Origin: Scilla litardierei
Lineage: Eukaryota > Streptophyta > Magnoliopsida > Asparagales > Asparagaceae
DNA: 64,000 nucleotides
Reading direction: 5' to 3'
Assembly: GCA_030789695.1 (NCBI GenBank)
Contig: CM061142.1
Coordinates: 568,283,281 to 568,347,280, forward strand
Translations under genes and position numbers: made by a program
Shown: one piece after another, positions 1-9,927 of the stretch
Layout of the letters: every line of letters begins with the position of its first letter
How positions within the stretch are numbered: position 1 is the stretch's first letter
Notes under the pieces: generated by a model
Databases searched by the model: none
What the model was told of the DNA's origin: nothing
What the model saw: the letters and a program-made list of their open reading frames with translations, nothing else

Positions 1-18
1 CTACAACAACAGCTACCA
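1..18 (+). pseudogene. Gy-D integrase fragment, left of the Gy-C insertion
   Basis: From base 2 this reads YNNSYQ, the start of the [14 protein letters not shown] motif of Ty3/Gypsy integrase. The reading frame continues exactly at 38091 once Gy-C and one copy of its 5-bp target duplication are removed. The rest of this pol lies to the left, outside the window. Seen directly; very short, but the frame-perfect join makes it convincing. Confidence 0.85.
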
Positions 19-23
19 GGCGA
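19..23. repeat. Target site duplication GGCGA of Gy-C, left copy
   Basis: GGCGA directly precedes the TGTCACACC end of the Gy-C LTR. It recurs at 38086-38090 after the other LTR end (CGTTACA). Confidence 0.9.
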
Positions 24-369
24 TGTCACACCCCGCTTCCCTAAAATGGAGGCGAGACGTGAAAAGGTCCGCACGAGAGTGGAGCTGTGAAGCCCCAACC
101 CGATAAGCGTCAATAAAACATAAGCAGGTCCCTGTAACCACAAACGGAACAATAATAATAACACAAGGAGAGACAGAAATAAAATCTCATATCTCATAAT
201 TTGTCCAACATGAAAATTAAGTTCAACATCCAGAAAAGCCATCAGGCTAAAAGAAAGAGTCTAAAGGCCCAGAACAAGGCCAACAAAAGGAACAACGTAA
301 CAAAGTATAGGTGCTACGCACCGACAACAAAACAGCAGTCTAAACAAAAGGGAAAGCTCAACGAAGACA

Positions 370-477
370 CTAGGACTGGTCCCTAGTGTCCACGTACGCC
401 TCGCCAAACACAGGCTCGGGCTCGGCGTCAGCAAACACCTCGTCCTCTACAATGTACTCAGGCTCAGGATCTAACAT
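370..477 (-). CDS. Short acidic ORF of the Gy-C left LTR (35 codons)
   Basis: On the minus strand an ATG at 477 opens 35 codons ending in TGDQS-like residues (TRDQS here) and TAG at 370-372. The partner in the right LTR (35987-36094) differs by three amino acids and stays open. The peptide is rich in Glu and Asp. Homologous ORFs of 35 codons lie in the Gy-A LTRs, with the same EDE block and ending. No known domain is recognised. It may be a leader ORF or an exon; whether it is translated is unknown. Confidence 0.45.
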   Translation of the reverse strand: MLDPEPEYIVEDEVFADAEPEPVFGEAYVDTRDQS

Positions 478-727
478 GTGTCACCCAAAAGAGTAAAGGG
501 GCACATGTCAGCAAGTCTAAAAGACTTGGGCAAGGAAACTGAAAAGGAAGGCAACTATTAACCTAGCAGTTATAGTATGCATGACATGGCAGTTATGGTA
601 TGAGTGCACAAGCAAGACATGGTGAAACAATAAGTACAAGAGAACAATTATTGGGACAAGTCAAAAGTAGCCAAGCTACTAACAATCTCAAGCTTTTCAC
701 TAGTCACGTTTCAAGTTGTTTGTAGAT

Positions 728-732
728 GTTTA
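728..732. repeat. Target site duplication GTTTA of Cop-1, left copy
   Basis: GTTTA at 728-732 is repeated at 8880-8884. Removing Cop-1 and one copy restores the Gy-C LTR sequence seen uninterrupted near 36350. Confidence 0.95.
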
Positions 733-926
733 TGTTGGATATGGAAGACGTTTGTACACCCTTGTGGGGGATGTACGAGGGAATACGGACCTCGAACGTC
801 GCGCACACGAAGTCATGTGCAAAGGGAATCTGTTCCCTTGCGGAGAGGATCTCTGTATGAGTGGGAAAGTCGCATTATATATGCATAAATGCATGCGACA
901 TATGGCTAATAAAGGGGGAATATCTT

Positions 927-1020
927 AAGCTTATGTTGTACCATGCATATGGTACAACTTAAGCTTATAATGTGCCATGCATCATGGTACACCTTAATTA
1001 AGTTGTTCCTAAGGAACAAC
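927..1020 (+). promoter_or_regulatory. Three adjacent palindromes upstream of the Cop-1 TATA box
   Basis: First: GTTGTACCAT and ATGGTACAAC around a 4-base loop, extended by AAGCTT on both sides. Second: GTGCCATG facing CATGGTAC. Third: GTTGTTCC facing GGAACAAC. All three are kept in Cop-2. Their place immediately 5' of TATA suggests enhancer or protein-binding sites (inference). Confidence 0.5.
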
Positions 1021-1046
1021 TTACCCTAAAATAACTACCTTGGGGG

Positions 1047-1055
1047 CTATAAATA
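1047..1055 (+). promoter_or_regulatory. TATA box of the Cop-1 5' LTR, inside an inverted repeat
   Basis: CTATAAATA lies in the loop between CTACCTTGGG (about 1036-1045) and CCCAAGGGTAG (about 1059-1069), which are complementary with one extra base. Transcription should begin about 30 bases downstream. The same arrangement occurs at 8589, 49782 and 57123. Confidence 0.75.
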
Positions 1056-1338
1056 AGACCCAAGGGTAGCCATTTTCCTTACACCATTTGCATGAAATTC
1101 ATGCATGCATCTTCTTCATAGCGAAGCTCTGCAGAAATATTTCCTCTCCCTCCATCCAAGTTCTTAATCTAAAATAGAGATTTAGATTGTGGATTAGTAG
1201 CCTTACTCCGTTCGTGAGAAGACTCGATCCGTCGTGGCGAATCCGAAGGCAAAGTTCCGAGACTACCGCTCCGCATACGCTAGCGTAAGTCTCCACTTTA
1301 ATTATCGATCCTAACTCTGTTTTGGCAGGATCCTTCAT

Positions 1339-1350
1339 TGGTATCAGAGC
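1339..1350 (+). other. Primer binding site, tRNA-Met type (Cop-1)
   Basis: TGGTATCAGAGC starts two bases after the 5' LTR. It is the standard plant retrotransposon PBS complementary to the 3' end of initiator tRNA-Met. Confidence 0.95.
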
Positions 1351-1414
1351 CATATGGGTTCGCCCCGGTCAAACCACCGCCCCGTCGAAACTACGAACGA
1401 GTCGTTGTCTTTTT

Positions 1415-1536
1415 CACGAATGGGTCTCCTACTATTACGGATATAGTAGGAACGCTTCGTGACGGAGAGAACACAGCGGTTGTTCTTTTCACGTTAGGGT
1501 CTCCTATCATTATGGATATGGTAGGAACTCTCCGTG
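1415..1536 (+). other. Twin stem-loops directly after the PBS (Cop-1)
   Basis: Two tandem, diverged copies of about 60 bp. Each has an outer stem (CACGAA/TTCGTG at 1415-1461; CACG/CGTG at 1490-1536) and an inner stem. The inner stems are TCCTACTAT/ATAGTAGGA and TCCTATCAT/ATGGTAGGA, so the two copies changed both arms in step. This is the position where retroviruses carry packaging and dimerisation signals; that role is inference. Confidence 0.55.
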
Positions 1537-1611
1537 ACGGGAAGAACCGACCGTTCACGTAGTAAGTTATTCATTTTTGGCACACGGCCATTAGGAAATA
1601 ACTAAATTCTC

Positions 1612-1652
1612 GACGAACGGGTGCTTCATCGACGAACGGGTGCTTCATCGAG
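1612..1652 (+). repeat. 19-bp tandem repeat in the Cop-1 leader
   Basis: Two copies of CGACGAACGGGTGCTTCAT in direct succession, followed by a partial third (CGAGGAAG). Also present in Cop-2 near 50352-50392. Confidence 0.85.
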
Positions 1653-1834
1653 GAAGATGATGGAAGTTATTTCCATCGGGTAAGAGGAAAATTTGGTGCA
1701 TGTGCACCATGGCCAAAATGGGCTATGAAGGCCATGCACCCCCTCTCCCCATGCGGAGGGGGTTGGCTACGGCCAATAACCACCGGCGACCACCCCATCA
1801 AGGGGGAGGAATGAGTGCGGCAACCCCGTTTAAA

Positions 1835-2360
1835 GGGGGTGGCTGGCCATGGCCAAAGGGGCCATGGCCGGCCAACGCCGAATGGCCTTGGCCATGACCG
1901 GCCATGGCCAAGCCATGGCCGGCCATGGCCAGGCCGGCAGTGGCCGGCCAAGGGCCAGGCCGGCAGTGGCCGGCCTTGGCAGAGCCTTGCCGGCCAGGCC
2001 GGCCTGCTGGCCCTGGCAGAGGCCAGGGCCGGTGCCCTGGCCTCAGGCCAGGGCCTGGCCGAGGCCAGGGCAGGAGCCCTGGCCCCGGCCAGCGGCCTGC
2101 CGGCCCTGGCAGAGGCCAGGGCCGGCGCCCTGGCCTCAGGCCAGGGCCTGGCCGAGGCCAGGGCAGGAGCCCTGGCCCCGGCCAGTGGCCTGGCCGGCAG
2201 GCCCTGGCAGTGGCCAGGGCCTGGCCGGCAGGCCCTGGCAGTGGCCATGGCCTGGCCGGCCCTGGCCGAGGGGGCCAGGCCCCCTGGCCGGCCAGGGCAG
2301 AGGCCCTGGCCAGCCTTTAGCCAAGCCCGGGTCAGGGCAGAGGCCCTGACCGGGAAGAAG
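1835..2360 (+). repeat. GGCC/CAGG-rich palindromic array in the Cop-1 leader
   Basis: About 520 bp built almost only from GGCC, CCGG, CCAGG and CCTGG words. It includes a 93-bp near-perfect tandem duplication (about 2011-2103 and 2104-2196). Being self-complementary and free of A/T-rich stops, it is open in several frames on both strands. Those ORFs are composition artefacts. It is dense in CG and CHG methylation contexts. A longer version lies in Cop-2 (50575-51195). Confidence 0.9.
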
Positions 2361-2374
2361 TTGAATTCGAAAAT

Positions 2375-2407
2375 TGGTCGACCAATTTTGTGTTTTTGGT
2401 CGACCAA
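2375..2407 (+). repeat. Paired GGTCGACCAA palindromes in the Cop-1 leader
   Basis: TTGGTCGACCAA, a 12-bp perfect palindrome, occurs twice about 22 bp apart. Conserved in Cop-2 (about 51217-51250). Confidence 0.7.
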
Positions 2408-2567
2408 TCCGACAAATGGTCTGGGTCGATTGCAAACTTGCCAGATGACCCATACGGGGTAACAAATGGCCTTGGTCAAACTCGAATGTGTCGATTAGTC
2501 CATACGGGGCTAACCACAGTGCCGACTAGTTCATACGGAACTAACGTTTTAATGAAGTTTTCATTGG

Positions 2568-2702
2568 GCTCTACTCCTTGAAGATTAGCCATAGTGCTCT
2601 ACTTCATGCGAGATTAGCCATGTCATTGTGCTCTACTCTACGGAGATTAGCCAATGTACTTGTGACGTTGTGCTCTACTCTACGGAGACTAGCCAACGTG
2701 CT
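2568..2702 (+). repeat. Imperfect about 27-bp tandem repeats in the Cop-1 leader
   Basis: Four imperfect units containing GCTCTACTCTACGGAGATTA-type sequence and TTAGCCA. In Cop-2 the same array has expanded to about eight units (51410-51650). This is also roughly where close similarity between Cop-1 and Cop-2 stops. Confidence 0.75.
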
Positions 2703-2964
2703 TTCAAATTTTTGAAAAAGATGTTTTTCAAATAGGTTATGTCCCGTCCTTAAATCGGGATAGCGCAATTTAGAATTCCAAGTCCTACCACGATCCGGCC
2801 ATGGTTATCTAACCCATGGGTGTGTAGAACAGGTCTCGTGGCTTGGCAATTGTTGCGTTAAAATTCTTTGCGCTAATTCTCACCTATTCTATTTTGAAAG
2901 ATAAGTTTTTCAAAGTGATTTTCCGCTGCTAATACCATACGGGTATTATTTCTGATTTCTTTTT

Positions 2965-3079
2965 ACTTGAGATAAGTAAGAGGGATACTTTGAAAGTTAC
3001 TACTAGATGGTAGTTGGGAACGTAGTGAACTTCTCGATTCTAGAGTAACATTTCAATGCATCCAAGGAACTTATCAAGT
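2965..3079 (+). other. Large stem-loop ahead of Cop-1 gag
   Basis: Nested complementary segments: ACTTGA-GATAAGT (2965-2977) with ACTTATCAAGT (3069-3079); CTTTGAAAG with CATTTCAATG; TTACTACTAGA with TCTAGAGTAA. It ends about 80 bases before the gag ATG. Cop-2 carries two tandem copies with compensatory changes. A candidate packaging or translation-control element (inference). Confidence 0.55.
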
Positions 3080-3156
3080 GTTTAAAGAATCGAAACTTTA
3101 TGCATAGAATTTTGATCGTGTTTTTCATTCTCTTTGCAGTTTTTTTTGAATCGAAA

Positions 3157-6100
3157 ATGTCTATCGCTTCTAAGAATATTGTCGCAGAGCTTAACAAAGG
3201 TGAAAAGCTCAACGGCGACAATTATAAACTTTGGTCAATAAAGATCCAATATGTTTTAGAGGAGCAAGATGTGCTCGAAACACTCCAAAACATAATGGTA
3301 GAACCTGAGTTGGGCAATACGGCCCAACACAAGAGGGACCGGGAAGCTTATGACACTTGGACTCGAAAGAACAAAATAGCACGTATTACGTTACTGTCCG
3401 CGATGGACAATGACATAATGCGTCTATTTCGGGAATTCGATCTAGCCAAAGACATATGGTCTGAGCTAGAAGTAAAGTTTGGTGGAACTTCGGTTACCAA
3501 ACTCCGCTCCTTGAATATTCAATTTGATTCGTACAAGATGCGGCGAGATCATTCTATGAAAAAGCATCTCCGCCACATGGCGAATCTTATATCTGAATTA
3601 AAGGATGCGGGTGTTACGCTGTCTGACGAACAGCAGATCCAAGCGGTCATTCGTTCACTCCTAGATAGCTGGGATAACATGAAAATGCACCTCACTCATA
3701 ATGAGTGCATTAAAACTTTAAGCGATGTTTCGAAACACCTCGAACTCGAGGAAGAGCGGATTCAAGCCGCAAAACCAAGTGCAGAAGTGCACGTGGCCGC
3801 TAGTTCCTCACATGGAGGAAATAAGCGGAAACGCTTAAGGTTTGTGAACGAACGAAAGCAAGAACCGGAAACCTCAAAGAAGACTAAGAACAAAAAGTGG
3901 CAAAAGAATATGCACTCAAAGAAGAAAAACTTGAAGAAGATCAAGTGCTTTAAGTGCAACAAGTACGGTCACTTCGCCCGTAAGTGTACGGATGGAAGTG
4001 ACAAGGTAACTTGTAGGGCTAGTTACATATGTGTTTCTAGTTCCATGTTTCTTGCTGAATCTAACTATTTTTGGTTGATTGATTCAGGGGCCACAGACCA
4101 CGTTGCGAAGGACAGAAGGTTCTTCGTAGAGTATCGAAGGATAACTCAAGGAACAAAGTGGATATACGTCGGCAACAACACTCGTGTTGAAGTCAAAGGC
4201 GTCGGAACATGTAAGCTAGTTCTCAACAACGGCCGGACATTATTATTGCACGACGTCCTCTTTGCTCCAGATATTAGAAGAAATATCGTATCAGTGGTCA
4301 TGTTAATGTCTTTAGATTATGAGTGGAGGTTCTATAAACAATCTGTTGACCTTGTTTGTAATAATTCTTTGATTGGTTCTGGTAATGTTTGTAATGGATT
4401 AATTGTATTAAACACAATGTATGATGATTCTTCTTCCATTAATGAAAGTTTTCATTTGACAAATGCTTCTAACTCTAATTCTGAGATCATTTGTTGGCAT
4501 GCAAGACTTGGTCATATTGGACCAACTAGAATGGATAGACTTGCCAAAAGTGGCTTGCTATCTAATGTTTCAAAAGTTGAAATGTCGACTTGCGGACATT
4601 GTCTTGTAGGGAAAACTTGTCGCAAGCCGTTTGGAACTGGCACAAGAGCCGAAGTTCCATTACAGCTTATCCATTCGGACATTTGCGGTCCAATGAATGT
4701 TAAGACAAGACGCGGGAAGTCCTATTTCATCACATTCATTGATGACTTCACCTGTTTCGGACATATCTATTTGATATCCCACAAAAGTGAAGCTTTGGCT
4801 TGCTTTAAAAACTATATGAGTTTAGTGGAGAATCAATTAGATCGCAAGATTAAGGTTTTGCGAACCGATAGGGGCGGTGAATATCAATCAATAAGTTTTA
4901 AGGAACTTTGTGATGAAAAAGGCATAGTTCATCAAATAACTATGCCTTATACTCCGCAACAAAACGGTGTTGCGGAAAGAAGAAATAGGACATTGATGGA
5001 AATGGTCCGATCAATGATGTCTCAGGCAAATTTGCCTATCACCTTTTGGGGTGACGCATTATTGACGGCAGCATTCATCTTAAACCGTGTACCCTCGAAG
5101 TCGGTAAGTTCTACTCCTTATGAGTTGTGGAACAATAGAACTCCAGACTTAAACATTCTAAAACCTTGGGGTTGTGCCTCTTATGCACATTTACCCTCTC
5201 ACAAATATGACAAACTTGGGCCACGTGGGAGGAAGTGTATCTTCATCCGATACGCTGAAAACTCCAAAGGATATGTTTTCGTCGGTCAAGAGGACAATGG
5301 GGGTCTTATAGAATTCTAATCGAGGGATGTTGTCTTCTTGGAAAATGAGTTTCCAAGACAGGGTGAGATAAGTCAAGACTTATCCTTGTTTGAGACTTGG
5401 GATCAAGATAGATCGGAACGTTCGAGTGGGAGAATTCTTGGTGAAGAAGAAAATACGTTTCAAACTTCACCAATGGATGATACGAACGATACCAATCCTA
5501 TTCCGAGTGGGAGTGATATTATTCCAAGTGGGAGTGATGTCATTTCAAGTGGGAGTGATCAAACTCAAACAAGACGTAGTAATCGAACGAGGCTAACACC
5601 TCTGAGATTTGAGGATGAATTTCCTCAAACATTCATGACATTACTACAAGATGATGACGAACCTGCAAATTTCAAACAGGCCGTCACATGCCCTGCTAAA
5701 CATAAATGGATAGCGGCAATGGAAGAAGAACTTCAATCCATGAAAACAAACCAAGTCTGGGACTTGGTTGATTTACCTAAGGGACGTAGAGCCATTGGGA
5801 ACAAGTGGGTTCTCAAAATCAAGCATAAGGCTGATGGCTCCATCGAGAAATATAAAGCTCGCCTTGTTGCGAAAGGTTTCACGCAACAGGAAGGAATAGA
5901 CTACGAAGAGACTTTCTCTCCTGTCGTGCGTTTTACCTCGATTCGCTTAATTCTGGCAATGGTGGCTTGTTTGGACCTCGAATTACATCAGATGGATGTA
6001 AAGACTACCTTTCTTAACGGAGAACTAGATGAGGAGATCTACATGGAACAACCAAACGGGTTCGTACAAGAAGAAAACAAACATAAGGTTTGTAAACTTC

Positions 6101-7221
6101 GTAAATCCATATATGGTCTTAAACAATCCTCAAGGCAGTGGTATATGCGCTTTCAAGAAGTTGTTTTGTCATATGGATTCTCCATGCTCGACGAAGACAA
6201 CTGCGTATATATTAAGAGGATTAAAAACAAGTATGTAATTATGTCTCTTTATGTAGATGACATACTTATAGCTGGAAATGATAAGCGTCTTGTCGTGGAT
6301 ATCAAAGCTTGGCTTTCATCCGTCTTTGAGATGAAAGACATGGGTGAAGCTGCATATATCCTTGGGGTTAAGATCTCAAGGAATCGTTCCAAGAAACTTC
6401 TTTCTCTCTCTCAAGAGACATATATAAAGAAAGTTTTGGAACGGTTTAATATGCAGGACTGCAAGCCAATTGATACTCCAATAAGCAAAGGCGAGGGTCT
6501 ATGTTTGGAGATGTGTCCCAAAGATCCAAAAGAAAAGAAAGCTATGGAAAAAGTTCCATACTCCAGTGCTGTCGGGAGTCTGATGTACGCCATGATGTGT
6601 ACCAGACCGGACATTTGCTATGCTGTTGGTATGGTAAGCCGTTACCAATCCAACCCAGGACAAGCACACTGGAAAGCGGTGAAGAGGATATTAAGATACC
6701 TCAAAGGGACTGCGGACTATGCGTTATGCTATCAAGGCAATACCTTGAGACTCGAAGGCTATACCGATGCTGATTGGGCGGGTGATCTCGACGAGCGTAG
6801 ATCTACCTCAGGCTTTGTTTACTTGCTCGGGAATGGTGCAATATCCTGGAGCAGCAAGAAGCAAACCTGCATCGCCTTATCAACCATGGAAGCCGAATTC
6901 GTAGCATTCAGCATGGCGGTCCAAGAAGCTGTTTGGCTTAGGAAATTCTTAGACAGGCTGACGAATGCCTCTGACTCGAGCACTGTTCCTATATACAGTG
7001 ATAGTCAAGCTTCGATTGCCTATGTCAAAGATCCTAAATTTCATTGTAAGACCAAACACATTGACATTCGATTCAAGTTTACGAAGGATTATGACAAACG
7101 GAAGGAAGTAGACATAGGATACATATCCACGCATGAGATGATAGCGGATCCCCTTACTAAGGCGATCCCCAGAGATGTGTTTTTCAAACACTTATCATCT
7201 ATGGGAATGCGTAGGTGCTGA
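3157..7221 (+). pseudogene. Cop-1 gag-pol polyprotein, one internal stop
   Basis: Single frame of 1,355 codons. I start at ATG 3157 because Cop-2 gag starts at the same place. Order: gag; CCHC zinc knuckle at residues 264-277; aspartic protease DSGA at 309; integrase HHCC (first His near 448) and catalytic D508, D571, E607 with 35-residue D-E spacing; reverse transcriptase with YVDD at 1032-1035; RNase H with TDADW near 1203 and a conserved KHID end. The only break is TAA at 5317-5319 (codon 721), between integrase and reverse transcriptase. Cop-2 has a Glu codon there. Frame is unchanged across the stop. As it stands, gag, protease and integrase could be made, but not RT without readthrough. 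Confidence 0.95.
5317..5319 (+). other. Premature TAA in Cop-1 pol
   Basis: In-frame TAA at codon 721, at the integrase/RT linker. The upstream and downstream frames are identical and all other motifs are intact, so this is the sole visible coding defect. Confidence 0.9.
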
Positions 7222-8264
7222 GCTGTATCATGTAATATTTCCCATGTCTATAGAAGATCAAAGTTTAATAAAAGAAAGAAGTTCTTTTATATATTGCATA
7301 CAAGTTTCTTACAAATGATTTTAAACATTTGTGTTTTAGTCTCAGCTATTTTATTGTGTGTATGTCAGACAGATTAAGGTTGGCTCTCTCACATGAGCAA
7401 CCGCCTTATCTTATCAGATGGATAAGATAGAGATGAGACTAGTTTAAAGTCAAAATCATTAGACAAATGATTTAGAGTCATGACTTAAAACAAGATAGTC
7501 GAATAAAAGATCTGCATCATACGGATGCTTACAAAAGATCTGAGATCTGTATCACAAGGATATAAAGATCTCATTGGATTTTTTAAAATCCTATCTGTCT
7601 TATGCAGGATGAGAGTCCGTGAATATTTCACGAGTAGTAAGGGGACTCAAAAAGATAGGCACTGTGGTGTCTGATCTTTCATCCGTACAACATCATTAAG
7701 ACATACTCTCCCTGGGAAAGGAGTGATGTTGTAGTACGTGTTCATACCACGTATGCATTTCGACCACTGAGTTAGTAGCAATAGTGTTTGCTATTATGTG
7801 AGACTCAAAGGCCATACGGGTCTTAACTCTTACCCTCAAGGACTCCAATTGGTTCCTTTAGATTTGACGAGATGATCGCTATCTTAGCGTGTTACTAATG
7901 GGCTATGGTAATTCGGCTCGGCGGGGCACGTTAGAAAAGCGAATCAAGTCAAGATCAGAAGGTTCACAAGAAGAGGAAGATTGATTTCATATTCGCATTT
8001 AGACTTTAATGATTCAAAGCTGGCCAGCCAATTGTAATCCAGATGGGATTCAATTGTTGAATATAAAGTATAAGAAATGCGAAGAAATAATCTAGGGTAA
8101 AGCATGCGTTGAACTACTCAACTTTGCACCTTCGAGGTCGTTGTGTATCTCTAACAAGTGCACAACAACAGACTCTACGCGCATGACGGTCGCACGGTCT
8201 ATTTCTCGGTATGATAGATGAAAGAACTAAGGGAAAGACGTTCTCTTACAATCCCCTCAAGTGT
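7222..8264 (+). other. Noncoding tail of Cop-1 between pol and PPT
   Basis: About 1 kb without a credible gene. From about 7355 to the LTR it is nearly identical to 55893-56808 of Cop-2, although the pol regions of the two elements are well diverged. It contains small hairpins. One, CGTGAA/TTCACG at 7618-7632, appears as CGGGAA/TTCCTG in Cop-2, still able to pair. Confidence 0.75.
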
Positions 8265-8274
8265 GAGTGGGAGA
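8265..8274 (+). other. Polypurine tract of Cop-1
   Basis: GAGTGGGAGA directly abuts the 3' LTR. Typical Copia plus-strand primer. Confidence 0.85.
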
Positions 8275-8879
8275 TGTTGGATATGGAAGACGTTTGTACA
8301 CCCTTGTGGGGGATGTACGAGGGAATACGGACCTCGAACGTCGCGCACACGAAGTCATGTGCAAAGGGAATCTGTTCCCTTGCGGAGAGGATCTCTGTAT
8401 GAGTGGGAAAGTCGCATTATATATGCATAAATGCATGCGACATATGGCTAATAAAGGGGGAATATCTTAAGCTTATGTTGTACCATGCATATGGTACAAC
8501 TTAAGCTTATAATGTGCCATGCATCATGGTACACCTTAATTAAGTTGTTCCAAAGGAACAACTTACCCTAAAATAACTACCTTGGGGGCTATAAATAAGA
8601 CCCAAGGGTAGCCATTTTCCTTACACCATTTGCATGAAATTCATGCATGCATTTTCTTCATAGCGAAGCTCTGCAGAAATATTTCCTCTCCCTCCATCCA
8701 AGTTCTTAATCTAAAATAGAGATTTAGATTGTGGATTAGTAGCCTTACTCCGTTCGTGAGAAGACTCGATCCGTCGTGGCGAATCCGAAGGCAAAGTTCC
8801 GAGACTACCGCTCCGCATACGCTAGCGTAAGTCTCCACTTTAATTATCGATCCTAACTCTGTTTTGGCAGGATCCTTCA
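8275..8879 (+). repeat. Cop-1 3' LTR (605 bp)
   Basis: Same length as the 5' LTR with two substitutions. TATA box at 8589-8597. Followed by TSD GTTTA at 8880-8884, after which the Gy-C LTR resumes. Confidence 0.97.
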
Positions 8880-9927
8880 GTTTACGCCTTACAGCTGAAC
8901 GGTTTGGCATTCACGTTGATTGGCTGCTTAACACTACCCCAGAACCTAGAGTTTACGCCTTACCACTGCAGTTGCTGATCAGGCAGACTCCCAGTTGATT
9001 GGCCGCTTAACTCTTACCCCAATACCCACATGTGAACGAGCCAGGGTCCCTGCACACGAGCTCAGTAAATGAGACAGGGTTGCCCCGCACAAGAACTCGT
9101 TTCTTGGATCACAACCGGAGCGTAATTCATTTGGCATAGGGGTGCACCTAGCCTCAATCATTTCACAAGATGTAGCGAAGCTACGCAATCACGGAAACAC
9201 TTAAAGAATGCAATTACATGACAATTAATTTGCGTACCGTTAATGGAAATTAAACATGACATGGTAGTTGTGCAACATGGTAAATGTCGGATCTAGCTTC
9301 ATTGTCAAGCTAGTTCCTAAAATTGCGTCTAGGCGAGTATCATTTCGTTGCCTAGTCTCTTTTACGCCTACAACAAGCAAATGGCCTAAGACATGGCCCA
9401 AAACCCTAAGTGGTAAGTTTCACTTGCCTAGCACCGAGGATGACGATCAACGAGGCCGTCACACAAATGCTAACTACGGAGATGAGATCGCAGTCATGGC
9501 AAAACAACATTAGAACAACATCCAACCTAGTTTTATTAGGGTTTCACAAAAACACAATGGGTTATGAGGATATTAAGATATCGAGTTATTACCGTATAGG
9601 AGAGGAAGAATGATGCCGAGCAAGCACGGCAACGGAAGAAACGTTCCGGGGAACCTAGGGTTCAGATCTGGAATGGATGGGGAAAATCTGGAGAAATGGG
9701 GTTTTGGGGGATTTTGGGGGTTGGAGATGGCCTAGGGCATGGTGGTAGGCCAAAATGGAGAGGGGGAGAAGCTCTTGATGAAGGAGGAAGGCTAGAGGAA
9801 GGTTGGGGAAGATCAGAGGTCAAGGGGGAAGGAAAGAAGCCAGGAGAAGAGAAAGAAAGAAAAGAAACGAAGTGGGGTATTTATAGAAAACGACTTGGCG
9901 GCTGCCCAGAAATTAGGGTTTCGACAC

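Larger units (their letters stand above)
24..732 (-). repeat. Gy-C left LTR, piece 1
   Basis: Matches 35640-36350 with about 2% differences. In element sense this is the last part (leader/U5 side) of the 3' LTR. It holds the short acidic ORF at 370-477 and its hairpin. Cop-1 interrupts it at 732. The last five bases (GTTTA) are the Cop-1 target site. Confidence 0.92.
733..1337 (+). repeat. Cop-1 5' LTR (605 bp)
   Basis: Starts TGTTGGATATGG and ends GGATCCTTCA, directly followed by the PBS. It differs from the 3' LTR at two sites (T/A in the hairpin loop near 1009; C/T near 1110). U3 contains three consecutive inverted repeats (927-966, 971-992, 1002-1020) just upstream of the TATA box. Confidence 0.97.
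733..8879 (+). mobile_element. Cop-1, complete Ty1/Copia retrotransposon
   Basis: An 8,147-bp element with two 605-bp LTRs (TGTTGG...CTTCA), perfect TSDs, a tRNA-Met type PBS and a purine-rich PPT. A 1.8-kb leader precedes one gag-pol frame broken by a single stop. A 1-kb noncoding tail follows. The LTRs differ at two positions only, so the insertion is recent. Domain order PR-INT-RT-RNaseH makes it Copia. Protein motifs resemble the Tork/TAR/Angela group (clade from memory, moderate). Confidence 0.96.

Noticed and set aside
1286..1330. Mini-intron in the Copia LTR (GTAAGT ... CTAAC ... TTGGCAG, 44 nt)
   Set aside because: Splice-like signals are good, but 44-46 nt is below the size plant spliceosomes normally remove, and nothing coding needs joining there.
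1667..2479. Long ORFs on both strands over the GGCC array (up to 270 codons; also 50441-51529)
   Set aside because: They read Pro/Ala/Gly/Arg low-complexity protein in every frame because the array lacks A/T-rich stop codons. Frames are not conserved between Cop-1 and Cop-2.
8211..8402. 63-codon ORF spanning the Copia tail, PPT and U3, identical in Cop-1 and Cop-2 (56745-56936)
   Set aside because: It crosses the PPT and LTR border, whose DNA is nearly identical in both copies for other reasons, so conservation of the peptide gives no evidence of coding.
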